Assembly: GCA_003353845.1 (NCBI GenBank)
Contig: PIVT01000012.1
Coordinates: 1-64,000 of the forward strand
Direction of reading: 5' to 3'
Length of the DNA stretch: 64,000 nt
From: Pseudomonadota bacterium
GTDB lineage: Bacteria; Myxococcota_A; UBA9160; JADFDR01
Positions within the stretch are counted from its first letter, which is position 1. Each line of letters starts with the position of its first letter. Positions 8,934 to 17,376 of the stretch are shown here, one piece after another. The notes beneath the pieces were generated by a model. It saw only the letters and a program-made list of their open reading frames with translations, did no database searches and was not told where the DNA came from. The position numbers were made by a program, and so were the translations under genes.

Positions 8934-9668
8934 CTAGTCGCGCACTCGTATCAACCGCTGCAGGCGCTCGATGCGATCGACGCTGGGCGGATGTGTTGAA
9001 AAATATTCCGCGAGTGGCTGTCCATTCTCTGGTTCAATCTTTCGAAATCGCTCCAAGGCCCGGATGGCGCCACGGGGATCGTAGCCGGACGCGGCGGCCA
9101 ATCTCGCGCCAAACTCATCGGCTTGAAATTCCTGATCCTGGGAATAAGCGCTGAAAAGCAGATTCACCCCGGTGTTCATAATCCATTGCGACAATAAACC
9201 GGCGGGAAGACGAGCTGCCTGCGCCGCAGCAGAGGTCAACAACTGATTTGTGATGCGCTCCATGGCGTGACCGTGAACAACGTGGCCCATCTCATGCCCG
9301 ATCACACAGGCCAACTCATCTTCATTGTATTCACACAACTCAAGCAAGGAGCGTGTCACGTACAGAAAGCCACCCGGCAGCGCGAAAGCACCGGGGCTAT
9401 CGGCGCAGATCGAGAGAATACGCCAACGACGCTCTTTATTGGTCAGTCGCCCTTCCAATCGGCCTTGGATATTCACAAGGAAAGTTCGGGTGCGTTCATC
9501 TCCATCGAGTTCGTTGTCTCCATCAAAACCAGCGGCCAGCTCACTTCCGGCTTCGTATTCTGCCGCCAATCCCTCGGCCTCGGTTCCCGTGAGCGAATTC
9601 CACACCCAGCGCCCTTTGCGCAACTTGGAACCGGCCTTCTTGCCTAGTTTTAAAAATAGATCTTCCAC
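8934..9668 (-). CDS. M48-family metalloprotease (probable periplasmic or membrane-associated)
   Basis: A 244-residue zinc metalloprotease-like protein. The catalytic HEMGHVVHGH motif (HExxH) is present, followed by a Glu-containing helix (QDQEFQADEFGARLA, the third zinc ligand) and a C-terminal STHPPSVDRI element, which matches the M48/BepA-HtpX group. I see no clear signal peptide or transmembrane helix at the N-terminus, which is unusual for this family; a GTG at 9668 opens the frame. It lies 28 bases downstream of an ABC1-type kinase gene on the same strand, and the two are likely co-expressed. The target is unknown. Confidence 0.88.
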   Translation of the reverse strand: MEDLFLKLGKKAGSKLRKGRWVWNSLTGTEAEGLAAEYEAGSELAAGFDGDNELDGDERTRTFLVNIQGRLEGRLTNKERRWRILSICADSPGAFALPGGFLYVTRSLLELCEYNEDELACVIGHEMGHVVHGHAMERITNQLLTSAAAQAARLPAGLLSQWIMNTGVNLLFSAYSQDQEFQADEFGARLAAASGYDPRGAIRALERFRKIEPENGQPLAEYFSTHPPSVDRIERLQRLIRVRD

Positions 9669-9696
9669 GGAACCACCTAATTTCAGTCAGCTGGCC

Positions 9697-11028
9697 TCAG
9701 TCGTTGATATAGCGATCAACGATGGCTCGTATATTGATACGGCATTTCAAGCGCGTGCACAGCAAGAAGTTACCACCGATTTTTCGATGAATGAAAAGTG
9801 TTTCCGCCGGAGGCGCACGTCGCAATCCGTGCTCAAGAGCCAACTCCATTCCCATTTCGCGCACGCGCGCCGCCAGATCCGTATCTCCAAAGTCATACAC
9901 GTGGTTGGTTCTCATGGGATCGCAAGAGAGCAACATCAAATCCAGCAGGGCCTCGGCGGCTCGCGGATCGTCATCTTCCAATAAGAAGCCAATGGACAAA
10001 GCCGCGTCACTCAATTCTTCGCGATCTCCAGCAATGGTGGCTTTGACCAAGCGCTTGTATCGCTTCGTTAAATCAGGTGCAAGGTCCTGCATGGCGCCCA
10101 AATCCAGCAATACGATCTTTCCCTCGTGGGGCTGAACCAGGTAATTGGCCAGGTTGGGATCTGTTTGCATGGTCTTGAATTCGAAGAGCTCTCGGAACAT
10201 CAAGTTGGTTAGCGCAGCACCCACTTGATCGCGCAATTTTTGAGTTCTTCCGCGCTCAATCAGTTCATCGAGCGGAATACCCTCCATGAACTCCATCGCC
10301 AACACATGTTTCGTCGAATAATCTTCGAAGACCTGCGGCACGCACAAGACCTCATCGTTCCCGATGAGCTTTCGATAACGACGTAAATTATCCGCTTCCA
10401 ATAAGTAATCTGCTTCGCGACGCAACTCCCGCTTGGCTTCAGTAATGATGCCCGACGGATCAAAATCACCTGGCAGGATGCGCGCCACACGCAGCAGCGA
10501 AGCCAGGTTATCCACATCACTGGCGATGCTTTTTGCGATCCCTGGATACTGAATCTTCAAGGCCATCACGCGCCCATCCTTGGCTACGGCACGATGCACT
10601 TGACCGATAGAGGCCGAAGCAATGGGATCGAAATCGAATTCAATGAATTTTTCTTCCCAGCCCTTGCCATAGGCTTGCCCCAACACGCGTCGCAGCTGGT
10701 CATCGGGCATGGTGTCTGCCGAAGAACGGAGCACCGACAATACCTCGGTAAATTCGGGTGGGAGCAGGTCATCGCTCTCCATGGAAAGCAACTGACCCAG
10801 CTTCATGGAAGCGCCTCGCATTTTGGACAAAGACCGAGCGATGTTCTGGGCATTGGCCGGTGTCAGGAAGGGCATGCTCAAGGATTCCATCTCACCCGAC
10901 ATGACGCGCTTGGCGGTTTCGGTGGCACCACTCAATGCGAACTTACCAGCCATCATCCCCATGCGTGCCAAGCGCTCAATGCGACTCGTTGGCACGCGCG
11001 AAGATTTCCGAAACGGCTTTTTACCCAC
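9697..11028 (-). CDS. ABC1/ADCK (UbiB-like) atypical kinase family protein
   Basis: A 443-residue member of the ABC1/ADCK/UbiB family, atypical protein-kinase-fold proteins linked to quinone or isoprenoid lipid homeostasis. Visible motifs are the family KxGQ signature (SMKLGQLLSME), an Ala-rich nucleotide loop region (ASIGQVHRA in place of a Gly-rich loop), the VMALKIQYPG lysine segment, and the metal-binding DLGAMQDL (DFG-like) region. It lacks the C-terminal transmembrane pair of ubiquinone-biosynthetic UbiB, so I would not call it ubiB. GTG start at 11028. It is followed by the M48 protease gene. Confidence 0.88.
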   Translation of the reverse strand: MGKKPFRKSSRVPTSRIERLARMGMMAGKFALSGATETAKRVMSGEMESLSMPFLTPANAQNIARSLSKMRGASMKLGQLLSMESDDLLPPEFTEVLSVLRSSADTMPDDQLRRVLGQAYGKGWEEKFIEFDFDPIASASIGQVHRAVAKDGRVMALKIQYPGIAKSIASDVDNLASLLRVARILPGDFDPSGIITEAKRELRREADYLLEADNLRRYRKLIGNDEVLCVPQVFEDYSTKHVLAMEFMEGIPLDELIERGRTQKLRDQVGAALTNLMFRELFEFKTMQTDPNLANYLVQPHEGKIVLLDLGAMQDLAPDLTKRYKRLVKATIAGDREELSDAALSIGFLLEDDDPRAAEALLDLMLLSCDPMRTNHVYDFGDTDLAARVREMGMELALEHGLRRAPPAETLFIHRKIGGNFLLCTRLKCRINIRAIVDRYIND

Positions 11029-11297
11029 AGCGCCCCCGAACTACCCTGTTCTGACAAAAAAGACGACGAGAGAGCCGACAAGAGAGTCCACAAATCAGAG
11101 TCCAGAACATAGTCCAGAAGCCCCTTGCGTCCACAGGCATCCCCGCATTCCCCAGGACAAGGCAATTCTCAGGCAAAATACGCTTTCAATGCGGATGGCT
11201 TCTCTCCTATGCTTCGGCGCTGTATACTGCGGCTCGACACCGCAAAGCTACACATTGTTGCTCTCACTATTGCTCTTACTGTTTGGGGAGATCCGGG

Positions 11298-11951
11298 ATG
11301 GAAGACTCAAGTCTTTTTCAGATGCCGTTAGCCGAAGTCATGTCGACACAGAGGGCCATTCGAAAAGTCGATCCCGACCGTCCCATCGATGACGCGATTC
11401 TCTTGAAGCTCATCGAATTTGGAACACGTGCACCTAGTTCCATGAATAAGCAATCTTGGGAATTCATCATCGTCAAAGACCCGACTGTCAAAGCCAAATT
11501 GGGTTCTCAGAATCGGTTCATGTGGAACCGCGTCAAAGGCATCATGACCAGAAAGGCCGAAAAGGACCCACAGTTCGCAAAGGTCAACAGTGCGACACAG
11601 TGGGGTGTAGATCACTTCGAAAACTATCCAGGTATGATTGTGGCTTGCTTCCAAGGCCCGCGCTTGGCTTATCCACCTGTGGTCGGCGCCAGTGTGTATG
11701 GCTCGATTCTACCGTCAGTGCAAAACATTCTATTGGCCGCTCGTTCTATCGACCTGGGAGCAACCTTTACCACCATGCCTCTTTGGAGCAATTGGCGTGC
11801 ACGTAGAATTTTGGGGCTGCCCTGGAGCATTACGCCTTGCGTGCTGATTACGCTAGGCTGGCCACAGGGCAAATACGGACCCACCTCACGCAAGCCTGTA
11901 GGCGAGGTGACTTCGTTAGATCAATACGGGAATCGCCCCTGGAAAACGTGA
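11298..11951 (+). CDS. Nitroreductase-family FMN oxidoreductase
   Basis: A 217-residue nitroreductase-fold protein. The segment STQRAIRKVDPDRPI near the N-terminus, APSSMNKQSWEFIIV (FMN-contacting region) and the C-terminal LITLGWPQGKYGPTSRKP are typical. The frame opens with a TTG at 11283, but the ATG at 11298 has GGGGAG seven bases upstream and is the better start. The next gene, a molybdopterin oxidoreductase, begins 14 bases after the stop, so the two probably form an operon. The physiological substrate cannot be read from the sequence. Confidence 0.88.
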   Translation: MEDSSLFQMPLAEVMSTQRAIRKVDPDRPIDDAILLKLIEFGTRAPSSMNKQSWEFIIVKDPTVKAKLGSQNRFMWNRVKGIMTRKAEKDPQFAKVNSATQWGVDHFENYPGMIVACFQGPRLAYPPVVGASVYGSILPSVQNILLAARSIDLGATFTTMPLWSNWRARRILGLPWSITPCVLITLGWPQGKYGPTSRKPVGEVTSLDQYGNRPWKT

Positions 11952-11965
11952 AGGAAGAAATTCAC

Positions 11966-14149
11966 ATGCAGGAAACGAAAAGTACCTTCTGCCGTATTTG
12001 CGAGGTTGGCTGCGGACTCAACATAACGGTTGAAAATAACCGCATCATCGATATCAAACCCGATGGCGAACATGTAATCAGCAAGGGATACGCTTGTGTC
12101 AAAGGGCTGTCGCTGGGACAGTTCTATCAATCACCCGACCGGCTCACCCACCCACTCAAACGAGTCAACGGCGAGCTCAAGAAAATCAGCTGGGATCAAG
12201 CCATCCAAGAGATTGGCGATAAGGTGGCCCAACTGAAACGTGACAAGGGTCCGGATTCCATCGCTCTGTATCTCGGCAACCCGATTAGCATGAGCCTTTT
12301 ACCCCCAATGCTCGCGACGGGTTTTCTGCAAGGCATTGGCTCTCGCAATCTATTCCAAACGGGCTCACAGGATTGCAATAATAAGTTCGTCGTCACCCAG
12401 CGCATGTACGGGATGCCTTTTACTCAAGCCTTCCCTGATATCGATCATACCAAGCTACTCATTATTGTGGGCGGGAACCCGGCCATCTCCAAGATGAGCT
12501 TCATTCAGTTGCCCCACCCGACCCAGCGCCTGAAAGCCATCGAAGATCGAGGTGGGCGCATTGTCGTCATCGACCCGAGGCGCACAGAATCGGCCAAGAA
12601 ATTAGGTGAGCACCACTTCATTCGACCCGCCACAGACGTTTTCTTCATGTTGGGTTTTCTCAACGAGTTGATTCGCCGAGGCGGAGTCGACGGCGACCGC
12701 ATCTCGAAGCACATGAAGCACTACGAAGATCTAAAACGTTTCGCCGACCCTTGGACAGCAGAGCGCGTTGCCGAAGTAACGGGAATCGCCGCTGAAGATC
12801 TCAAGGAACTGGTCGCCAGCTACATCGCTGCCGAAGGGGCAGCCATCTATTCCTCCACAGGGGTCAATCAAGGTGGCAATGGGGTTCTCACCTTCTGGAT
12901 CCAAGAGTGCATCAACGCCATCTCAGGAAACCTGGATCGAAGAGGTGGAACCATTGTGGGCGTCGGCATTGCCGACTTGCCCGCCTTGGGTGCCAAAAAC
13001 AAGATGGCGATGGGAACTGAACGTTCGCGTGTGGGAGACCTGCCTTCTGCCGTGGACAGTTTCCCCGCAGCCATTATGGCGGACGAGATTTTGACTCCAG
13101 GACCCAATCAAGTGCGGGCTCTCGTTGTTGCTGCAGGCAACCCCCTGCTGACCGTACCTAACGGAACCCACCTGGCCGAAGCCTTGAAAGACCTCGAGCT
13201 TCTCGTGTGTACAGACATTCAGCGCAGCGAAACCAGCGAATACGCGCATTACATTTTGCCCGGGACGACCTTCCTGCAGCGACCCGACATTCCCTTCCTT
13301 TTCTTCTCCATGATGGGGATGCAACCCACACCCTTCATCCAATACACCGACCCTGTTCTGGAACCCGACGACGAGCAACGCGATGAGCTTTGGATGTTCA
13401 GCCAATTGTGCAAAGCCTCTGGATCACCCATGTTTGGTTCACGCATCTTCCAAGGGATTCTCAACCTGGGGTACAGCCTGGGCCGTTTGCCTTTCTTGAA
13501 AAACTGGCTGACTCCCGCACAGGAGCGCCTGATCGGGCTTGTCACGCTCTTCACCGGACAAGGGACACTGCGAAAGCTACGAAAATTCCCTCACGGAAAA
13601 CTCATCGCACCCCAGCAACCTGGCAACTTCCTGGGCCAACGCGTCTTGACCGAGGACGGAAAAGTCGATCTCGCACCTTCGGAGTTCCTTGAATTGACCG
13701 ATCGACTCGACGGGCTCTTCGAACAAGAACTGGCCCAAGCGGATCGCCTGAAACTCATCAGCAAACGAGAGCGCTACACACATAACTCGTGGACTCATAA
13801 TATTGAGCGCATGGTCAAAGGGGATCGAAATACCAACTATGTGTACATGCACCCTGGCGACGCAGAGAAACGATCTCTCGCCAATGGTGATCTCGCACAT
13901 GTGGAAACCAAAACCGCCGTCATCACATTACCGGTCCGCATTACGGAGGACATGATGCGCGGAACCGTTGCTGTTCCACATGGATGGGGTCACAAAAACG
14001 CAGAGGGGCTGAGCGTGGCCAGGAAAAATGCTGGAGCCAATGTCAACTTACTGGCTGCCGATGGCCCTGAAAGTGTGGAACCCATCTCCGGGATGGCCCA
14101 TTTAACAGGTTTCATCGTCGACGTGCGCGCCGCCTCGACTGAGAGCTAG
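11966..14149 (+). CDS. Cytoplasmic molybdopterin oxidoreductase with an N-terminal [4Fe-4S] site
   Basis: A 727-residue DMSO-reductase-superfamily catalytic subunit. The N-terminal Cys9-x2-Cys12-x3-Cys16-x27-Cys44 motif (TFCRICEVGCG and YACVKG) holds a 4Fe-4S cluster. The motif YLGNPIS, the NNKFVVTQR region and the C-terminal MHPGDAEKRSLANGD / VPHGWGH dinucleotide-binding domain follow the family order. There is no Tat signal, so it should be cytoplasmic. The ATG at 11966 follows AAGGAAG. It most resembles the group annotated as formate dehydrogenase or anaerobic dehydrogenase, often acting alone. No electron-transfer subunit adjoins; the nitroreductase directly upstream is the only linked redox gene. 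Confidence 0.88.
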   Translation: MQETKSTFCRICEVGCGLNITVENNRIIDIKPDGEHVISKGYACVKGLSLGQFYQSPDRLTHPLKRVNGELKKISWDQAIQEIGDKVAQLKRDKGPDSIALYLGNPISMSLLPPMLATGFLQGIGSRNLFQTGSQDCNNKFVVTQRMYGMPFTQAFPDIDHTKLLIIVGGNPAISKMSFIQLPHPTQRLKAIEDRGGRIVVIDPRRTESAKKLGEHHFIRPATDVFFMLGFLNELIRRGGVDGDRISKHMKHYEDLKRFADPWTAERVAEVTGIAAEDLKELVASYIAAEGAAIYSSTGVNQGGNGVLTFWIQECINAISGNLDRRGGTIVGVGIADLPALGAKNKMAMGTERSRVGDLPSAVDSFPAAIMADEILTPGPNQVRALVVAAGNPLLTVPNGTHLAEALKDLELLVCTDIQRSETSEYAHYILPGTTFLQRPDIPFLFFSMMGMQPTPFIQYTDPVLEPDDEQRDELWMFSQLCKASGSPMFGSRIFQGILNLGYSLGRLPFLKNWLTPAQERLIGLVTLFTGQGTLRKLRKFPHGKLIAPQQPGNFLGQRVLTEDGKVDLAPSEFLELTDRLDGLFEQELAQADRLKLISKRERYTHNSWTHNIERMVKGDRNTNYVYMHPGDAEKRSLANGDLAHVETKTAVITLPVRITEDMMRGTVAVPHGWGHKNAEGLSVARKNAGANVNLLAADGPESVEPISGMAHLTGFIVDVRAASTES

Positions 14150-14559
14150 CCAAGGGCTAGCCCGCCCCCCACCTTCGCCAACTTGAGTTCCTGCTGGGTC
14201 CAGAGCAATCCGTCTTCGTAGGATCGGAAAACTCTCCGGGGATAGAACGGGGTCGTGGAATCGTAAACGGCCTTGACCGCCATGGTGATGGGCACGCTAT
14301 GGATAATCAAAGCACAGCTCACGGACAAACTATTCGAAATCTTCCGGTGGTCGACAACGAACTTTCGAATAAGGCTTCGAGCTGCCAGGTCAGGGACCTC
14401 GGCCTGGGCGAGATTGGCGATGACAGAAAAACGATCGCCTCGATCCAGTAATTTTTTTACGTCTCCAAGTGCCCGCTTGACTTTCAATTCCGTAAGAAGG
14501 CCACCGATTTCAATATCGATCACCGGATGACGGCTACTGTCTATAATAAAATACGCCAA
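14146..14559 (-). CDS. SpoIIAA/STAS-like small protein (paralogue of the product at 61318-61731)
   Basis: A 137-residue protein with the pattern of the SpoIIAA-like (STAS-fold) family: a short beta strand (HPVIDIEIGG), a helix with a Leu/Asp pattern (VKKLLDRGDRFSVIANL), and a long helix with RKFVVDHR. I take the TTG at 14559 as start because it leaves the typical N-terminus and an AAGG-type ribosome site lies upstream; the frame runs open to 14610. Its length then equals that of the paralogue at 61318-61731 and the two align along their whole length. It overlaps the end of the molybdopterin gene tail to tail. Role unknown. Confidence 0.6.
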   Translation of the reverse strand: MAYFIIDSSRHPVIDIEIGGLLTELKVKRALGDVKKLLDRGDRFSVIANLAQAEVPDLAARSLIRKFVVDHRKISNSLSVSCALIIHSVPITMAVKAVYDSTTPFYPRRVFRSYEDGLLWTQQELKLAKVGGGLALG

Positions 14560-14702
14560 GTCCCAGCCTTCTAACCTACAAGATTCACTCGCATCAAACG
14601 CGACAAGCAACGCTGAACAGAAACGGACTATAGTTCAAGTCGACTTTCCGAGAACGACCCAAGAATGACTAATCCATCATCCAGTGACTTTAATGCTTCT
14701 AT

Positions 14703-15276
14703 TTAGGGTTTTACTGAGGGATTCCGGTTGATAAAAGCAGGTACTCCCTCGGAAAACTCCCGCGAGACAATATGCCACTTTGGACGTTTCCAACTTTCCT
14801 GGAATGCAGCCACATCGGAAGCTTGCGCCCGTTTCCCTCCCTCATCCCCGTCGAGAAAGAGTACCAGATCAAACTGTTGATGGGGAGCTTGCCATTCTTC
14901 TGCAAACAATTTGGCGATCTCATTGGCGGGCATCACCAACCGGCCTGCCACAGAATTCAAGGGGAGCTGGAGGCCTTTGCGCTCGGGGCAGGTTGATAAG
15001 CCTTATATACCAACTCCGTACACACCAAAGCAGAATCTGTCAGGAAATCAAAATCGTAATCATAGGGGCGTCCCGCATACTCAAAGGCGCGCAGCAGAGC
15101 GATGGCTTTTTCCACTTTCGACAGGCGCGGTCGCAGTACCGCGATGGAATCCGCCGCTGCCGAATGTTCGAGGCTGGTAAAGCTCACTCCCTTGGCGATG
15201 GATTACACCACTCTTCGAGGACGTATAACCCCTCCTGATCCAAAGCCCTGAACCAAACCTCGATGAGAAAGCTCAC
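14703..15276 (-). pseudogene. Degraded YiiX/YebB-type permuted papain-like amidase
   Basis: Three reading frames on this strand together read as one protein. The middle frame (14957-15187) carries the catalytic-cysteine motif VCTELVYKAY and a preceding AGRPYDYDFDF, which are typical of YiiX/YebB-like permuted NlpC/P60 or papain-fold amidases. Its continuation lies in another frame (14703 to about 14985: ERKGLQLPLNSVAGRLVMP), so a base is missing near the GGGG run at 14984-14987. Upstream, the frame carrying GLYVLEEW joins only after a second shift near 15205-15215. The N-terminal His region is absent because the porin gene occupies that position. I interpret it as a decaying gene; one of the shifts could be a sequencing error. 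Confidence 0.6.
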
Positions 15277-16610
15277 TAGAATTGATATTGCAGGCGCAAC
15301 ACCCCTGAGGTATCGCGGGAGCTGTCCTCTCCGGTCTCGAACACTGCCGGACGTTGATCAGCGATGGTTCGAAAGACCTCGACAGACACACGAAGATTCT
15401 TTGACCACTCCCAATTCACTCCTCCCGTAAAGGTTCGAAACTCTTGGGAGGAAGTCATTTCGTCCGTAAATCCGAGGTCGAAAAAATCTCGATCGATGTC
15501 GGCGTTGGCGTATCGAAGTATGATTTCGAATTGACCCCACCTGCAGCGCTCGACCTCAGACTCATGACTCGCCCCGTCGCCGTTATCGGTCGAAGGAAAT
15601 GCGGAGCGACGTTGCCGGAAGGGTCTGGAATCATAAGGCTCACCGTTGATCCGCCAGGTTAGCGTTGTCTCCCAAGAGATAATCTGATCCTCCAGCGATT
15701 CCTTCCCTCCGCCCGGGACCTTTAGATCATCGATGCTCCCTTGGACGCGCTCCAAGGTAAAACGCACGAGCCCTGCATCGACGCCTCCACCCCAGGAAAA
15801 GAACTGTGACGAACTCCCATCCAAGCGTCCCACCTTGAATACATTGTTTCGCAAAGGGGTCGCGACATCGAGATAACCATCGTAGTCCGGCGTGTAGCTA
15901 GCACCCAAACTGCCAAAGACGCCTCCGACGTATTTCATCCCCAGCAGTGGGTAGCTCACGAGTCGAGTTGAGATCTGGGGATCGCTTCGTTTCTTACCGT
16001 TTTGATCAAACCCCTCCCCTGCGGCAAGATCGAGCACGGCACTGAACAAGCCGTCCTTTAATTCGCCTTCGAGCTTCAAGCCAAGATCTGTTCGACTATC
16101 CAAATAGGAAGGAAAGCCAAAACCGCTGAAACTGTAATCGGCCCTCTCAAACGAGCTCTCTATGCCAATGGAAATAGGGATCACTCCCCCCGTCAGTCGA
16201 AACTGATCCCCGAGATCCATGGAAAGCCAGGCTTCGCGCAATCCGTAATCGGTTTCCACCCCTTTCAAGTCGGCCACAATGCGGAAAGACAAGGCATCTT
16301 CGGACTGGCCATCCAGGCGAAGATCTCGGATTTCGAAATCAATTTCCGAATCGCGCACATTTGTTGAGTCGTAGTAGCGTCCGTCCAAGGCCAAACGTGC
16401 GCCCAGGTGGAACATCCACGTTTCGGTCTCGGCTCGAAGTCCTTGCTGGAGATCAAATTCGGAGGCCTGCAAGGGGGTCGACATCACAAGACCCGCCAGC
16501 AGGAAATAGAACATCGCAAGGGGCAGAGGTACTGAAGGCGGGGAGCGAAGGCTCCCAGAAGGGGATCGGCTCCCTCGGCAACTTGCCCTGGAGATGAGGT
16601 ACTTTTTCAC
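15276..16610 (-). CDS. Phosphate-selective porin O/P-type outer-membrane protein
   Basis: A 444-residue outer-membrane beta-barrel. After an export signal ending near TPLQA, the sequence alternates in the way of a barrel, with family segments ALDGRYYDS, LSFRIVADLKG, LREAWLSMDLG, and a terminal phenylalanine (LQYQF) as needed for BAM insertion. This matches the OprO/OprP porin family, whose members let anions such as phosphate or polyphosphate through, though many annotated members have unknown solutes. GTG at 16610 starts a long N-terminal region; a later ATG at 16514 would give a shorter and more normal signal peptide. It is transcribed divergently from the six-gene operon starting at 16891. 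Confidence 0.82.
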   Translation of the reverse strand: MKKYLISRASCRGSRSPSGSLRSPPSVPLPLAMFYFLLAGLVMSTPLQASEFDLQQGLRAETETWMFHLGARLALDGRYYDSTNVRDSEIDFEIRDLRLDGQSEDALSFRIVADLKGVETDYGLREAWLSMDLGDQFRLTGGVIPISIGIESSFERADYSFSGFGFPSYLDSRTDLGLKLEGELKDGLFSAVLDLAAGEGFDQNGKKRSDPQISTRLVSYPLLGMKYVGGVFGSLGASYTPDYDGYLDVATPLRNNVFKVGRLDGSSSQFFSWGGGVDAGLVRFTLERVQGSIDDLKVPGGGKESLEDQIISWETTLTWRINGEPYDSRPFRQRRSAFPSTDNGDGASHESEVERCRWGQFEIILRYANADIDRDFFDLGFTDEMTSSQEFRTFTGGVNWEWSKNLRVSVEVFRTIADQRPAVFETGEDSSRDTSGVLRLQYQF

Positions 16611-16890
16611 GACTTCACGACCACCTCCCTTCCTATATTTTAGACCTTTCTCATGGACAGGAAGCAGATTAAATTACACTATTTACTGAACCCAGTGGGA
16701 CACTGATGACTTGTCGAGGGCTCCACCTAATCCAACTTCCCTTTTTCACCCCCGGCCTTCAAGAATCCCGGTCACGCACGGATAAGATCTCGACGTACAA
16801 TGGCACAAAACCATGTAAATCCAGCTACGTTTAATCCTTCCTTCATTTGAGGAGACGAACCTCCTCCTTGCCTTTCGAAAAGGGACATCC
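16611..16890. promoter_or_regulatory. Divergent intergenic region between porin gene and six-gene operon
   Basis: The stretch must hold the promoters for the porin gene (leftward) and the operon that begins at 16891 (rightward), since both genes start here and neither has another upstream gene on its strand. I cannot name a confident -35/-10 pair or an operator. The only clear element is AAAAGGGA just before the ATG at 16891, a ribosome site. Confidence 0.45.
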
Positions 16891-17376
16891 ATGTACACGC
16901 AATTCGGAAAACTGGTTTTGGCCTTCACTCTCCTCTGTCTGGTGGGAACACCCGCACTGGCAGCCAAGCTGCAGGTGGGCGACACGGTGTCGGGTTTTGA
17001 GCTTCCCGATCAATACGGGAACCAGCACAGCATCAAAGAGATGCCGAAAACCTTGATCCTCACTTTCGCAAAAAAAACCGGAGGCCTCGTGAATGGCTTC
17101 CTGAAGATGCAGGACAAAAGTTTTTTGAAGAAAAATGATGCGTTGTACATCGCCGACATTGCGCGCATGCCCATGATCATTACCAACATGTTCGCGTTAC
17201 CCAAAATGAAAAGATACGAGCACACGGTCTTGCTCGCCTACGAAGACGACTTCCAGGCGCCGTATCCCATGGAAAAATCCAACGCCACCGTCATCCACTT
17301 TGATCAAAAAGGAGTCATTACAGAGATTCTCTTTGTTGATGACGAGGCGAGTCTCAAGGCTGAGATTTTGAAGTGA
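16891..17376 (+). CDS. Exported redoxin/thioredoxin-like protein without cysteines
   Basis: A 161-residue protein with a signal peptide (about residues 1-25, cleavage after TPALA). The mature part begins like a peroxiredoxin or thioredoxin-fold protein (VGDTVSGFELPDQYGNQHSI) and ends with HFDQKGVITEILF, also typical of that fold, but the mature chain contains no cysteine; the only Cys is inside the signal peptide. It therefore cannot be a thiol-disulfide enzyme. First gene of an operon with an ABC exporter, a haem-copper-oxidase-like protein and YceI; the next gene overlaps its stop (GTGA). Function unknown; a scaffold or ligand-binding role is possible. Confidence 0.7.
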   Translation: MYTQFGKLVLAFTLLCLVGTPALAAKLQVGDTVSGFELPDQYGNQHSIKEMPKTLILTFAKKTGGLVNGFLKMQDKSFLKKNDALYIADIARMPMIITNMFALPKMKRYEHTVLLAYEDDFQAPYPMEKSNATVIHFDQKGVITEILFVDDEASLKAEILK

